A stretch of 64,000 bases of DNA from Paenibacillus sophorae (GCF_018966525.1 NZ_CP076607.1:558001-622000), one strand, 5' to 3'. Positions 1-9,462 are shown, numbered from the stretch's first letter. The notes: generated from the sequence alone by a model not told the origin. A program made the numbers and translations.

Positions 1-714
1 GAGAAAGAAACCGAACTTACGGCTTATGACAATATTAAAATTTTTAAACTGGATGTCACAAAAGTGGAGCAGGTTCAAATGGCCGTGGAACAAGCCATAG
101 CCGCATTCGGGAAAATTGATGTCGTCGTCAATAATGCCGGTATGGGCACTTACGGCCCGTTGGAGCTAGCCAAAGAGGACGCGATCGATTGGCAGTTCGC
201 CGTTAATACGCGGGGACCGATCAATGTTATTCGTAAATTTTTGCCGCATTACAGAGCTAATCGAGGGGGCATGTTTATCAATATCAGCTCCTTCATGGGG
301 ATCACGACAGCGGTGCCGCTTGGATCGCTTTATAACATGTCCAAGTTCGCTTTGGAAGGATTGACGGAAGGTCTTTATTACGAACTGAAGCCGTTCAATA
401 TCGAGCTTAGATTGATCGAGCAGGGCGGGTCTACAGGAAATAATTTTAAGGAAAGTATCACTTGGAACAGAGATGAGAACCTTAAAGACTACGATGATTT
501 GATGGCGAAAGTGCAACATTTAATGAATACCGCTGATACCAGCGGCCGTCTGGATGACCCTCAAATCATTGTGGATGCCATTGTCGCTCTGGCGACGGGG
601 GAAAGCAAGAAGTTCCGTACCGTTATCGGCGCAACAGGCAACGACCTGATGGCTCTTAGAAACTCTGTGCCGATTGAGGATTATTTGGAGACAATCGCTA
701 AAAATTATATGTAA
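1..714 (+). CDS. Short-chain dehydrogenase/reductase, 5' end outside window
   Basis: NAD(P)-dependent oxidoreductase of the SDR family; substrate unknown. The reading frame is open from base 1, so the Rossmann glycine motif lies upstream of the window. Visible marks are the acidic LDVT segment after beta-3, the NNAG motif, the catalytic Ser in ISSFMG and the YNMSK active site (YxxxK). It ends with TAA at 712-714. The TetR gene that follows on the same strand may control it. Family assignment is firm; substrate is not readable from sequence. Confidence 0.9.
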   Translation, partial: EKETELTAYDNIKIFKLDVTKVEQVQMAVEQAIAAFGKIDVVVNNAGMGTYGPLELAKEDAIDWQFAVNTRGPINVIRKFLPHYRANRGGMFINISSFMGITTAVPLGSLYNMSKFALEGLTEGLYYELKPFNIELRLIEQGGSTGNNFKESITWNRDENLKDYDDLMAKVQHLMNTADTSGRLDDPQIIVDAIVALATGESKKFRTVIGATGNDLMALRNSVPIEDYLETIAKNYM

Positions 715-785
715 CGATATTATAACCTTCTCCCGCTACTACCATGAGGCTGTATTGACTGAAGAACGTATTAAGTATATTCTAA

Positions 786-809
786 ATCAGAATGAACGTT
801 CGATTTGAT
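786..809. promoter_or_regulatory. Palindromic operator candidate upstream of TetR gene
   Basis: An imperfect 24-base palindrome centred on GAACGTTC (794-801), with outer arms ATCA and TGAT, lies just ahead of the TetR gene start. TetR proteins commonly bind such sites near their own promoter, so autoregulation is inferred. Confidence 0.5.
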
Positions 810-829
810 GGTGGGAAAGGAAGAGCTAA

Positions 830-1438
830 ATGTTTGAGAAATACAACAAGGTGCAGCGGGCCGTCCTCGACACGACACTTAACATTATCATTCGGAAGGA
901 ATTACAGGCGACCTCAATGGCGCTAATAGCCAAGGAATCTGGCGTATCGACCGGGAACATTTATCATTACTTTCAAAGTAAAGAAGATATTGTAAATGAA
1001 TTGTACAAAGCAATTGTCACATTCAACGGAGAGTATGTGCGCGAAGGTTTATTGCAGGGCAAAACGATTCGTGAAAAGTTCGAATTAGGTTGGAATCGGG
1101 TTGTCGACTTGGGTAAAAAATATCCACAGGGCTTTCAATTTATTGAGCAGTATTCATTCTCGCCTTACATTTATGACGAGGTGAAGCAGGCAGTCTATAC
1201 AGATGGCTGGTGCGGGCCTATGAACAAGTTGTATGAAGAAGCCATTCAGCAGAAGTTGTTTATCCCCCTGAATCCGAAGCTGATGGTGCAGATGCATTAC
1301 GGGACATTAGTTTACATTTTGAAAGCCCATCTGCAAGGGATCTTCGAATTAACCAGCGACAGCGTGCATGAAGTAATCCGTTCCTGTTGGAAGGCTGTGC
1401 AACTCGCGGATGATAAGCTTGATCATATGTTAGAATAG
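830..1438 (+). CDS. TetR/AcrR family transcriptional regulator
   Basis: One-component repressor of 202 residues. The N-terminal helix-turn-helix is clear (residues about 10-55, with STGNIYHYFQSKEDIV as recognition helix and following helix). The C-terminal two thirds form the variable ligand-binding domain. The start ATG has the Shine-Dalgarno run GGAAAGGAAG upstream and a palindrome just before that. It follows the SDR gene on the same strand, so it may regulate that enzyme as well as itself. The ligand is unknown. Confidence 0.9.
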   Translation: MFEKYNKVQRAVLDTTLNIIIRKELQATSMALIAKESGVSTGNIYHYFQSKEDIVNELYKAIVTFNGEYVREGLLQGKTIREKFELGWNRVVDLGKKYPQGFQFIEQYSFSPYIYDEVKQAVYTDGWCGPMNKLYEEAIQQKLFIPLNPKLMVQMHYGTLVYILKAHLQGIFELTSDSVHEVIRSCWKAVQLADDKLDHMLE

Positions 1439-1446
1439 ACAATCAA

Positions 1447-1485
1447 GACCCATCGAAATTAGAAATTCGATGGGTCTCTTCATTT
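1447..1485 (+). terminator. Rho-independent terminator after TetR gene
   Basis: Stem GACCCATCGAA / TTCGATGGGTC (11 pairs) with an 8-base loop, followed by TCTTCATTTT. Confidence 0.85.
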
Positions 1486-1535
1486 TAGCACCATGAGCGC
1501 GGACTTATTCGATACCTATATCCAAAAGCACCCTC

Positions 1536-3953
1536 TTATTGCTCTACCTCATACAAGGACTTATCCAATGCCTGAATGAATGGGGTCCACTCTCCTGCTG
1601 CGTACAGCAGAAGCCGATGCATAGCACGCGTGCATGCGGTATAAAAAAGCTTGCGCTCGCTCTCCCGATGATACGTCTGCGAAGATGCGTCGTAGATTAG
1701 AACGGCATCGAATTCAACGCCCTTAGCGAGATACACGGGGATTATCAAAGTTCCCTTCTCAAAGGTGGGCGTGCTCTTCGTCACAAGCTTCAGCCCCTGG
1801 CATCCCTGAGACGTCAAGAGATCATAAGCCTCTTTGCTTTCGGCCGCTGTCTTCGTAATGACGCCGATGGAGACGAAGCCTTCCGCCTGAAGCGCCGCGA
1901 GATGCTCAGCTATTCGCGCTGCCCGCTTCTCGCCGCTGCCCGCCTTAGAAAGGAGCGGTCTCCTGCCGCTTCGTTCAAAGGATACGATCTCCTTGGCATT
2001 CGGCAGCAGAGACTTCGTGAATTCCACAATCTCGCGGGTTGACCGGTAACTGCGAACCAGGCGGAACAAGCTCGTGTCAGATCCTCCGTAAAGCCGGATG
2101 AGCGGCGAATCTTCACCATACAGCTCCGTTGCCTGAGCAAAAATGGCCTGACCGAAATCGCCAAGCACCGTCATACGGGCACGGGGGAACACTTTGTTGA
2201 GGAACTCATATTGAAACATCGAATAATCCTGACCCTCATCGACGATTACATGCCGTATCTCCGTGTTCGTCCGAACGCACTCGATGAGCTCTTTTAAATA
2301 CAGGTACGGTGTCGCATCTTCATAGAAGAGTTCGAGCCGGCCGAGCTTCTCCTTGGTCTGATCACAGATTTCCGGCCAAAGCGAGGGCATCGCCGCTCCA
2401 TTGGTCATCTTCTTAAAAGCATCTTCATCTTGAAACAGCTGGACGTACAGCTGGGCCATATCGATGAACAACATCCGCTTCACGCTTCGCTTCAGCGGTT
2501 TAAACTGCTCCTTCACGATCATCCGGCGCAGCAGCTCTTCCTCCCGCTCGGCATAGTCGAAATCGCCCTCGTCCGGTCTGCGCTTGCTGTCCAGCCTTTC
2601 GCGGACCTTTTCATACTGCTCGGCAAAGTCAAACACGCCCCTCTCCTTGTGCAGTGCATGATACGCTTCGGCGTACTGATCCTTGCCCAGATAATCCAGC
2701 TCCTCCTGCACCCAGAGCGCCTCACATTCCTTGCTTTCGAGCAAGGTCAATTCACGCAGCAGCCACTCCTGCAGCATAGCAATGCGATTGGTCATGCGAA
2801 TGGAAGGATCATAGCTATAAAATGTGGATTCCATTTGCTTGGCCGTGATCAAATCACGATCCCGAAAGCGGATGCTTTTGAAGCGCATGCCCTCCTGCTC
2901 CAGCCACTGCGCATAATTCTGAAGAGCTTGCAGAAAGTCTGCGGATGCCTTATACTCAATCCCTTTTATCCGGGCCTCATACCCTTGGCTTGATGCTTCT
3001 GTCAGCACGTATTCGATCTGGTCAAAGGGGTCTTCTATATGGAACGTCTTGCCAAGCCAGTGGTCCAGATATTCCTGGAAGGTCGTCTGCTGCATGTTTT
3101 CTTCACCGAGCTCGGGAAGAACGGTAGATACATAGCTGTTAAACATCGGATTAGGCGAGAAAAGAACGATTTGGTGCGCCTTGAGCCGCTCGCGGTGCTT
3201 ATACAGCAGGTACGCCACCCGCTGCAGCGCCGCCGAGGTTTTCCCGCTGCCGGCCGACCCCTGCACGACGAGCATCCGGCTTTTGTCTTCGCGGATAATG
3301 GCGTTTTGCTCCTTCTGGATCGTCGCGACAATGCTCTTCATCTGATTGTCCGCGCCCTTGCCAAGCACCTGCTGCAGTAATTCGTCTCCGATCGTTACGC
3401 TCGTGTCGAACACGTTCTGAAGTCTGCCCTCGCGGATCTGATACTGCCGTTTCAGCTTCATCGTCCCCGGGATGGTTCCGTCCGGCGTGTCATATCCAGC
3501 CGCTCCCGGGGAATAATCGTAATACATACTCGCGATTGGAGTACGCCAGTCATAGACCAGGAAACTCATGCCGTCTGAATCGACGAAAGATGACACGCCG
3601 ATATAGACCTGCTCGGTAGAGCTTAAGCCATCCTCGTGGAAATCAATGCGCCCAAAGTAGGGAGATGACAGCAGCCGTTTCATGTTTTTCCATTGCTGCA
3701 CGCGTTGCCTGTGGCTTCGCTCCCGTTCGGACAATAATGCTTCTTGCTGCCTGATACTGTAGAAGGTCTCTTCAAAATCTTCGTCCGTACTTGTGTTTAC
3801 GGTAACTTCCTGCCAAAATTGTTTGCGGATGTCCACCGCCTGATCATGCAGCCCGGCCACCTCCGGCTCCAGTTCGGTGATTCTCGCTTGCAGCTTTTCC
3901 GTAACCAGCTCCAGCCGGTCCTGTTCTTGCTTCCAATCCTCCGCGCTTATCAT
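1536..3953 (-). CDS. helD: HelD-like superfamily 1 helicase, RNA polymerase recycling motor
   Basis: An 805-residue UvrD/Rep-type P-loop ATPase. The first about 100 residues are a coiled-coil arm rich in charged residues. Walker A is GSAGSGKTS near residue 235 and Walker B is VDEGQD further on; helicase motifs such as YRSTREI follow. Length and architecture match HelD of Bacillales, which is known to pry stalled RNA polymerase from DNA rather than unwind duplexes. Start is ATG at 3951-3953, with AAGGAG 13 bases upstream. It stands alone on the minus strand. Confidence 0.88.
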   Translation of the reverse strand: MISAEDWKQEQDRLELVTEKLQARITELEPEVAGLHDQAVDIRKQFWQEVTVNTSTDEDFEETFYSIRQQEALLSERERSHRQRVQQWKNMKRLLSSPYFGRIDFHEDGLSSTEQVYIGVSSFVDSDGMSFLVYDWRTPIASMYYDYSPGAAGYDTPDGTIPGTMKLKRQYQIREGRLQNVFDTSVTIGDELLQQVLGKGADNQMKSIVATIQKEQNAIIREDKSRMLVVQGSAGSGKTSAALQRVAYLLYKHRERLKAHQIVLFSPNPMFNSYVSTVLPELGEENMQQTTFQEYLDHWLGKTFHIEDPFDQIEYVLTEASSQGYEARIKGIEYKASADFLQALQNYAQWLEQEGMRFKSIRFRDRDLITAKQMESTFYSYDPSIRMTNRIAMLQEWLLRELTLLESKECEALWVQEELDYLGKDQYAEAYHALHKERGVFDFAEQYEKVRERLDSKRRPDEGDFDYAEREEELLRRMIVKEQFKPLKRSVKRMLFIDMAQLYVQLFQDEDAFKKMTNGAAMPSLWPEICDQTKEKLGRLELFYEDATPYLYLKELIECVRTNTEIRHVIVDEGQDYSMFQYEFLNKVFPRARMTVLGDFGQAIFAQATELYGEDSPLIRLYGGSDTSLFRLVRSYRSTREIVEFTKSLLPNAKEIVSFERSGRRPLLSKAGSGEKRAARIAEHLAALQAEGFVSIGVITKTAAESKEAYDLLTSQGCQGLKLVTKSTPTFEKGTLIIPVYLAKGVEFDAVLIYDASSQTYHRESERKLFYTACTRAMHRLLLYAAGEWTPFIQALDKSLYEVEQ

Positions 3954-4034
3954 CTTCCTGCATGCACTCCTTCATTTAAATTTGAAGAAAAAGAAAGTTT
4001 GACAAACCGTAATGTCGTGTGGTAAGATAAAAGT

Positions 4035-4168
4035 GTAAATAAGATGGGTTTTCCACGTAGTTTTTTTAAACGACACCAGTAGTTCTTCAATCATAGCATA
4101 GTGCTTCTTTGTGTGCAAACTTTATTTATGCATAGTTGAACCCCCGGCGGGATTGCCGGGGGTTTTTT
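4035..4168 (+). ncRNA. Candidate small RNA (promoter to terminator, no ORF)
   Basis: A good sigma-A promoter, TTGACA (3999-4004), 18-base spacer and TAAGAT (4023-4028), is followed about 110 bases later by a strong terminator (4139-4170). No ORF with a ribosome-binding site lies between. The stretch 3954-4300 holds nothing else recognisable. It may instead be the leader of a lost gene. Confidence 0.3.
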
Positions 4169-4170
4169 GA
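4139..4170 (+). terminator. Strong intrinsic terminator
   Basis: Stem AACCCCCGGC / GCCGGGGGTT, loop GGGATT, then a T run. No gene directly precedes it on the plus strand. Confidence 0.85.
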
Positions 4171-4272
4171 TTTAACTCTTACGCCGCTCGTCGAAAGCAC
4201 GTTTCAAATTAGATGACGAAGGCCGGATCACTGTTTACATTTTATGGGGGATATTGTATAAATTCAAAGCCA

Positions 4273-4574
4273 ATACGAAAGACAGAAAAGGAGGATCTGC
4301 ATGCACAGAGTGATCAAAATCAGATTTACGCTCTTTTACGGTGAGGCGCCTGAAGCAAAATGTTACGGGTACATGGAGTTGAATCAAGATGGCAATATGA
4401 TCGCGCTCTACAATAGGTACGGTGAGGAAATAGACATGTATGGCGGACATGAATATGTCAGGGTACGGGCACTTGGCAAATTCGATGACGAAGACCGTGA
4501 TAATTTTTTTCCTTGTTAGAAAGTAATGGTGTGGGATAATCTGCACGATAGCCTGACGATTCCGGTGCCAAGGC
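4273..4574. repeat. Duplicated segment, copy 1 (other copy 11340-11645)
   Basis: About 300 bases align almost base for base with 11340-11645, in the same orientation. The match includes the ribosome-binding site, the whole small gene and about 50 bases after it (AATCTGCACGA, then GCCAAGGCA or GTCAAGGCA). Similarity stops where the MFS gene leader begins in copy 2. Confidence 0.9.
4301..4545 (+). pseudogene. Frameshifted copy of small gene at 11370
   Basis: The reading frame gives 72 residues and is nearly identical to the 79-residue product at 11370 (shared core EAPEAKCYGYMELN and IDMYGGHE). Near the end, the tract reads AATTTTTTTCC instead of AATTTTTATTCC. That one-base loss shifts the frame and ends the protein early at TAG (4517-4519). 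The original last codons can still be followed out of frame. It has the same GGAGG-type ribosome-binding site. Its function is unknown, and the shortened product could still be made. Confidence 0.7.
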
Positions 4575-4710
4575 ACTACGAAAAGTCAAATTTATCAATT
4601 TCAAATAGTTAAAAAAGAAATTTCAGACTTGCCTTAGTTCCCGTTGGTTGTGTTCTCAATGTCAATTGTTCCTAGCCGCAATTAAGGCTCTTGTCCTCTT
4701 ACACCCTTGT

Positions 4711-4745
4711 AAATAAAAAAGAATCCTTATAGAATAAGGATTCTC
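4711..4745 (-). terminator. Terminator for minus-strand gene 4784-5068
   Basis: Read on the minus strand: AGAATCCTTAT / ATAAGGATTCT hairpin followed by TTTTTTATTT. Confidence 0.8.
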
Positions 4746-4783
4746 ACAGGAAGTTTTACGTTAATCACACTTAAACAATTAAA

Positions 4784-5068
4784 TTACTTATTTTTCTTTT
4801 GAAAAAGAAAAATGTAAATGACAAAAAATATTAATGTAACTATAAATATAGTGTAGAGTAACCGTTCAGTTTGTAATTCATAAATGGGATTGAAGCCATT
4901 AATATCTTGGCTCTTATTAGTCAGCCTCCAAAGTGGAGCATATGTTACTTCTTGAACAGTAAGATTATTCTCCGGGCCCCATACTTTTTTAACCGGAACA
5001 AATAAGACACCAAGTATAAAAACTAATACACCATATATGATAAGCAAGATATTCCTCTGGTTACCCAT
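4784..5068 (-). CDS. Small membrane protein, unknown function
   Basis: A 94-residue protein with two hydrophobic helices (near residues 8-26 and 68-86) separated by a polar loop, ending in the basic tail QKKNK. The second ATG (5066-5068) is chosen because GGAGGGAGGA sits at the right distance before it; the first ATG overlaps that site. It lies 41 bases after the secreted-protein pseudogene on the same strand and shares its terminator, so the two were probably co-transcribed. I do not recognise the family. Confidence 0.6.
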   Translation of the reverse strand: MGNQRNILLIIYGVLVFILGVLFVPVKKVWGPENNLTVQEVTYAPLWRLTNKSQDINGFNPIYELQTERLLYTIFIVTLIFFVIYIFLFQKKNK

Positions 5069-5109
5069 CGCAATCCTCCCTCCATCCAAACTAGTTCTTC
5101 TATTGTATA

Positions 5110-5980
5110 TTATACATTAGGAACACCCGTTGGAGGAGTTGGGGTTGTTGCATTGAGGTCGTGTGTAGTGTTGGTGCGGGACCAATACTCATTCGATTTT
5201 GTAATAAGTTTTTTGTTTGTTCCAGTTACGGAGCCTTCAATTACTTGTACAATTCCACCAGTCGAGTCAATATAATAATAGATCCCTTCCCATTCTTCAA
5301 GGTTATATTTAATATAAGGCCTCATCCCCCAAACTGTCCAAGCCGGAACGTTAGCTCCTTGTGTAATAGTTGTAGTTTGTTCAACATTAAAGGATGCTGA
5401 GAAACCCATTTTACTCTGTATAAGATTTGATCCCGTAAATCCCAATGTGGCCGATGTTTTCAGAGTTTTAGTATAGGTAGCAGTAATAGGTACGCTTGAC
5501 CGATAATTATCCTCTGTAATCCATGAGGTTGCATAAGTAACTCGATCTTGAGAAAAAGTAACATGCGGGTCTGTTGACCAACCCTGACCAACAATATAAG
5601 AAGGAGAGACTTCACCAAAAGAAGGAGTTACTTCTTTTTGATTATTGTTCGTGCTTTTGCCCAATTGTGCAGCTTTATAGTTATTCTTTAATGCTTGTAG
5701 AATATTTCTCAGGATTCGAATTAAAGAAATTTAATAAGGATTTCTTAAACTGATCTTCGTTAATAATACTACCTGTTTCTTTGTCCACTCCCTTTACATC
5801 AATTTTGGTTACCTTTGTAGGTTCATTTGCGATAGAAGGAGTGTAGTAGTTGGTAGACTCTACAATATCAACTGATTTAGATGGTTGAGCTTGAGATTCA
5901 GAATTAGCGGCATTTACCACCCCGGATAAAGTAAGAGTCAGTGCGGCAACAAAGAATAAACTGAGCAACCTTTTTTTCAT
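5110..5980 (-). pseudogene. Frameshifted secreted beta-rich protein
   Basis: Two frames cover one gene. The first (5980 down to 5681) starts MKKRLLSLFF with a clear signal peptide ending VNAA and stops after SIKE. The second runs to 5110 and has no ribosome-binding site at its TTG. Reading the second frame upstream gives NILQALKNNYKAAQLG, a natural continuation, so one base was lost or gained in the GAGAAATATT tract near 5701-5710. The C-terminal part is rich in Thr, Ser and aromatic residues in alternating patterns, like a secreted beta-sheet protein. Pore-forming toxin relatives are possible but unproven. Programmed frameshifting is a less likely alternative. Confidence 0.6.
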
Positions 5981-6462
5981 GAATTTTCATCGCTCCTCAA
6001 ATTTCATATGACAGCTGGGCCCAGCGTATCAACAAATAGAAATTTGATTCCCTTATCGCTACAAGTTTTTTAAATAAAAATGCAAAAATACAAAATATGT
6101 AATAATTCGATTGATTTCATTATAACAGAATTTTCCATTAAGTAAAGTAAGATTTACGATAGTTAATTTGCTAGTAGATAAGAAGACATCATAGATTCTG
6201 TTCGGTTTTACTAACACACGTTCGTAAAATCCTGTTTTGTGTATATATAAACTAAGACTTAATATAGACAATGATCAAACAAAAACCCCTACACGGTTGT
6301 AGAGGCTTTCCTTTTGTTCTTGGTGGGTCTTGGATCGACTACGGCTAGACACGAAAGAATCACTTCTATTTTGGATTTCGTCTGTCGGGGCTGCGTTGTT
6401 TTGTAACTAATTATCTTTTGTAAAGTCCCGATTATAGCAAAAAATCCGCCTTTCTCTGAGCA
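5981..6462. other. Gene-free stretch between pseudogene and permease
   Basis: I see no convincing gene here. The only frame (6059-6271, minus) lacks a ribosome-binding site and has low-complexity AT composition. A hairpin lies at 6281-6306. Confidence 0.6.
6281..6306 (-). terminator. Minus-strand terminator, second in line after permease
   Basis: On the minus strand CCTCTACA / TGTAGGGG with loop ACCG is followed by TTTTTG. No gene lies between it and the permease terminator at 6463-6500. Confidence 0.55.
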
Positions 6463-6500
6463 GAAAAAAACGCACCGACTCCATGAGGAGTCAATGCGTT
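6463..6500 (-). terminator. Terminator of amino-acid permease gene
   Basis: Minus-strand hairpin AACGCATTGACTCC / GGAGTCGGTGCGTT followed by seven T residues, 14 bases after the permease stop. Confidence 0.85.
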
Positions 6501-6513
6501 CATAACAGCCAAT

Positions 6514-7887
6514 CTATTTGGTGCTCGTTGCTATACTGCTGCTTTTTTCCCTTTTGCTTCTACCAGGATACAATAAAAATAATAGAATAAACCATAGCGG
6601 AGTGAACAATAACGCCGGACGTGTTTCTCTAGCGAACAGCATAATGATGAGAATCCCGGCAAACAATGCTAAGACAACATAGTTAATAAATGGCGTAAAG
6701 GGTGCCTTGAATTTTGATTTTGCCTGTAATTCCGGCCGGGTCCTTTTATACTTGATATGGCAGACGAGGACGACGCCCCACACCCAAATGAAACAAATGG
6801 CACTTATCGTTGTCACGATTCCAAACGCCTGCTCCGGAATGAGTTTACTCAAAAGAGCGCCAACGGATATGACCAGCGTGGAGATGAATAACGAGTTCCC
6901 GGGTACATGATTTTTATTCAGTTTGGCAAAATGAGAGGACGCCTGGTCCTTCTTGCTCAAATTATAGAGAATCCGGCTTGTGGAGAACATCCCGCTGTTG
7001 CAAGCGGAAGCGGCAGAAGTTAGTACGACGAAATTGATAATCCCTGCGGCAATCGGAATTCCTACTAAAGTAAAGGTTTTAACAAAAGGACTTTCTGCCG
7101 GACTGAGCTCCGTCCATGGGTTAATGCACAGCAGGACAAAAAGCGCGCCAACGTAGAAAAATAGAATCCGTAGAGGAATTTTATTGATCGCCGATGGAAT
7201 ATTTTTTTCCGGATTCGCCGTTTCCGCTGCCGATACACCCACTAATTCCACACCGACATAAGCGAATACCACCATTTGAAAGGAAAATAAAAAACCTGAA
7301 ATGCCGTTCGGAAAAACGCCCCCGTGTTCCCAAAGATTTCGTATCGTGACCGATCCTGCATCCGTCTTAAATCCCATGACCAGCAAAATGACCCCAATGC
7401 CAATTAAGGCGAGAATCGTGATTACTTTGATTAAAGCAAACCAAAATTCGAGTTCTCCGAAATTTTTTACAGTTAATAGATTAAGTCCTAATAAAATGAT
7501 CAGGCAGATGATGGCAGGCACCCATTGCGGGATATCAAACCAATACTGCACATATACGCCAACAGCGATTACATCAGCCATAGCCGTCATGATCCAGCAA
7601 AACCAATACGTCCAACCGGTTATAAACGCGGCCCGAGATCCAAGATAGTCTTCAGCAATATCCGTGAACGATTGATAACCCGCTTTAGACAACAGAAGTT
7701 CTCCCAGCGCTCTCATTACGAAAAACACGGCGATCCCCACAATTAAATACGTAAGCATGATGGATGGGCCTGCCTGTTGAATCGCTTTGCCCGATCCCAA
7801 GAATAATCCCGTACCAATGGTGCCGCCGATTGCGATGAGTTGAACATGCCGATTTGCTAGCTCTCTCTTTAATTCTGGTTGTGCCAT
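6514..7887 (-). CDS. APC-family amino acid permease under glycine riboswitch
   Basis: A 457-residue, 12-helix secondary transporter of the amino acid-polyamine-organocation superfamily, in the plasma membrane. Near the N-terminus the motif IAIGGTIGTGLFLGSG is the conserved substrate-binding segment of helix 1, and the helix-6 region FAYVGVELVGVSAAE is typical of the AAT subfamily. The ATG at 7885-7887 is chosen because AAGGGGGAAC precedes it; a longer frame would start inside the riboswitch leader. The glycine aptamer upstream suggests glycine or a related small amino acid (alanine, serine) as substrate. That is inferred from regulation, not from the protein. Confidence 0.88.
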   Translation of the reverse strand: MAQPELKRELANRHVQLIAIGGTIGTGLFLGSGKAIQQAGPSIMLTYLIVGIAVFFVMRALGELLLSKAGYQSFTDIAEDYLGSRAAFITGWTYWFCWIMTAMADVIAVGVYVQYWFDIPQWVPAIICLIILLGLNLLTVKNFGELEFWFALIKVITILALIGIGVILLVMGFKTDAGSVTIRNLWEHGGVFPNGISGFLFSFQMVVFAYVGVELVGVSAAETANPEKNIPSAINKIPLRILFFYVGALFVLLCINPWTELSPAESPFVKTFTLVGIPIAAGIINFVVLTSAASACNSGMFSTSRILYNLSKKDQASSHFAKLNKNHVPGNSLFISTLVISVGALLSKLIPEQAFGIVTTISAICFIWVWGVVLVCHIKYKRTRPELQAKSKFKAPFTPFINYVVLALFAGILIIMLFARETRPALLFTPLWFILLFLLYPGRSKREKSSSIATSTK

Positions 7888-7924
7888 ACCTAGTTCCCCC
7901 TTATGAATGCAATACCTTGGTGCC

Positions 7925-8095
7925 AAAAAAAGAGACTGGATGTCCTCCAATCTCCCGGTTCATAAGAATATCGAATCATACTTATCCTGCTGACAACGAT
8001 CAGCATAACAAATACATTCAGTACTCTTCTGTCCTTTTGCCTGAGATTGTGAACCCTTCGGCGCCGCAGAATTCCCGCAGTCTCTCCAGAAGCTG
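7925..8095 (-). promoter_or_regulatory. Glycine riboswitch with terminator expression platform
   Basis: On the minus strand the aptamer (8095 to about 8023) carries the hallmark pieces CTGGAGAG, CGCCGAAGGG and TCTCAGGCAAAAGGACAGA. About 70 bases on, GAGATTGGA / TCCAGTCTC (7954-7932) plus seven T residues forms an intrinsic terminator just before the permease ribosome-binding site. Glycine binding probably prevents termination and turns the transporter on. Only one full aptamer is obvious; many members have two. Confidence 0.92.
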
Positions 8096-8284
8096 CTCCT
8101 GCTATAGTGTGACCCCATAGCAATCATAGCTTGCTAACTATTAAGTTAGTGAAGCGGTAATGCCCTTCTGACATTTTAACATATTACATACTATGTGAGT
8201 GTTTTATCTGTGACGAAAGTCACACCAGTTGCCCTAACCCTCCTGGGTTTAAGGCTAATGTCCTGCTAAAAACATGTCGTTAAT

Positions 8285-8301
8285 TTGTGGTACGGTTCTC
8301 C
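8285..8301 (+). repeat. rlmH-type att-like site 1 (degenerate, leftmost)
   Basis: TTGTGGTACGGTTCTCC matches the rlmH 3'-end core except for one base (TTCTCC for TTCACC). It marks the left limit of the cassette array in this window; no copy is seen between 1 and 8284. Confidence 0.65.
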
Positions 8302-8526
8302 TCTCCTCACTCACTGGTAAAGCAGTTTGAGCCAATCCATCTTCTTTTGCAAACCAGAAAACGATGTTTTTAATGTTCTTACCGCCAGGTAAAGGGGGTT
8401 AAAAGATTGCTTCGCTGCGACATTTACGTTCTCACAGTATAGTATTCGCACATTGATAACAATCACGTGTGGAACGATTGCTATTTTAAAGCTTGCCTAG
8501 TCCTAGACTTATACTCATAGCTATGG

Positions 8527-9402
8527 TCATGTGTTTCTTGTTATGAATTCTAGCGTTTGATTTATGACTTGGCGTGTTTCGCTGTTATCATCAAAAGCAT
8601 CAAAAGTATGCCTTCCCGTAGAATGAACGATATAGTCGAACTTTATATCCCTTAACTTTGCTATATGTACAAAATGATCAATCGATTTATTAATACGTTC
8701 GCTATCTTTTTCACATTTTACGACCAAAGAAGGCGGGAACTTCTCAGGTGATATGGATAGGTATTGTTCAGGAAAGTAATCTTTATACTTATCGTCATTG
8801 ACGCTGTCGGACCAATTTCTGATATCCAGAAGACTGTAGTACGTAACAAATGACTTGATCTTATGGTTATTCTCACTTAGAAGAGGGACGACGAATGCGC
8901 CGCCTACAGAAAATGTCCAGATACAAATTCGGTTCTCGTCAATACTCCATTTTACTGCGTTTCTCTTAACAAATTTTATTGCATCGGAGATATCGCTTGT
9001 AACTTCATGGATTCTGGATAAATCCATATTTGCACGTCGATGATTAAAAGGAATACCTATCAACCCAATGTTCGCTAAAAGTTTTCCGTAAGAAGTGTAC
9101 AATCCCCAATTTTTAGCGTCTTTTATTAATACTTCGAGACCTTCGCCATGTACGAGAAGAACAGCAGGTAATTTCGCGTTTGGTTCAAGATTAGAAGGTC
9201 GGTAAACATCCATAAGTAACTGCTTTCGATCCACCTTCTTATACATGATATTTTCAATAACGTCGTTCTGTTTTGATTCATCAATTTCATAGATTAACTT
9301 TTTTTTCTTCACATTGCATATATACCAATAGGCATATAATAGGAAGAACAATACAGAACCAATCAGTAATAAAGCAACGATCCCCAGAATGCTCCAAATC
9401 AT
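8527..9402 (-). CDS. Membrane-anchored alpha/beta hydrolase
   Basis: A 291-residue serine hydrolase of the dienelactone hydrolase/prolyl-oligopeptidase type. One N-terminal helix (residues about 4-25) anchors it. The nucleophile elbow is TFSVGG, in which the usual first glycine is threonine; the His is probably in RHTFDAFDD near the C-terminus. ATG at 9400-9402 is chosen because GGAGG lies 8 bases before it. The TetR gene directly upstream on the same strand is its likely regulator. The substrate is unknown. Confidence 0.75.
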   Translation of the reverse strand: MIWSILGIVALLLIGSVLFFLLYAYWYICNVKKKKLIYEIDESKQNDVIENIMYKKVDRKQLLMDVYRPSNLEPNAKLPAVLLVHGEGLEVLIKDAKNWGLYTSYGKLLANIGLIGIPFNHRRANMDLSRIHEVTSDISDAIKFVKRNAVKWSIDENRICIWTFSVGGAFVVPLLSENNHKIKSFVTYYSLLDIRNWSDSVNDDKYKDYFPEQYLSISPEKFPPSLVVKCEKDSERINKSIDHFVHIAKLRDIKFDYIVHSTGRHTFDAFDDNSETRQVINQTLEFITRNT

Positions 9403-9462
9403 GAAAATAACCTCCATAAAATATGGTTAATAAACACTAACCTTATAATCAAAAAGAAAAGG

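Noticed and set aside
6059..6271. 70-codon minus-strand frame
   Set aside because: Low-complexity AT sequence, no ribosome-binding site, no recognisable product.
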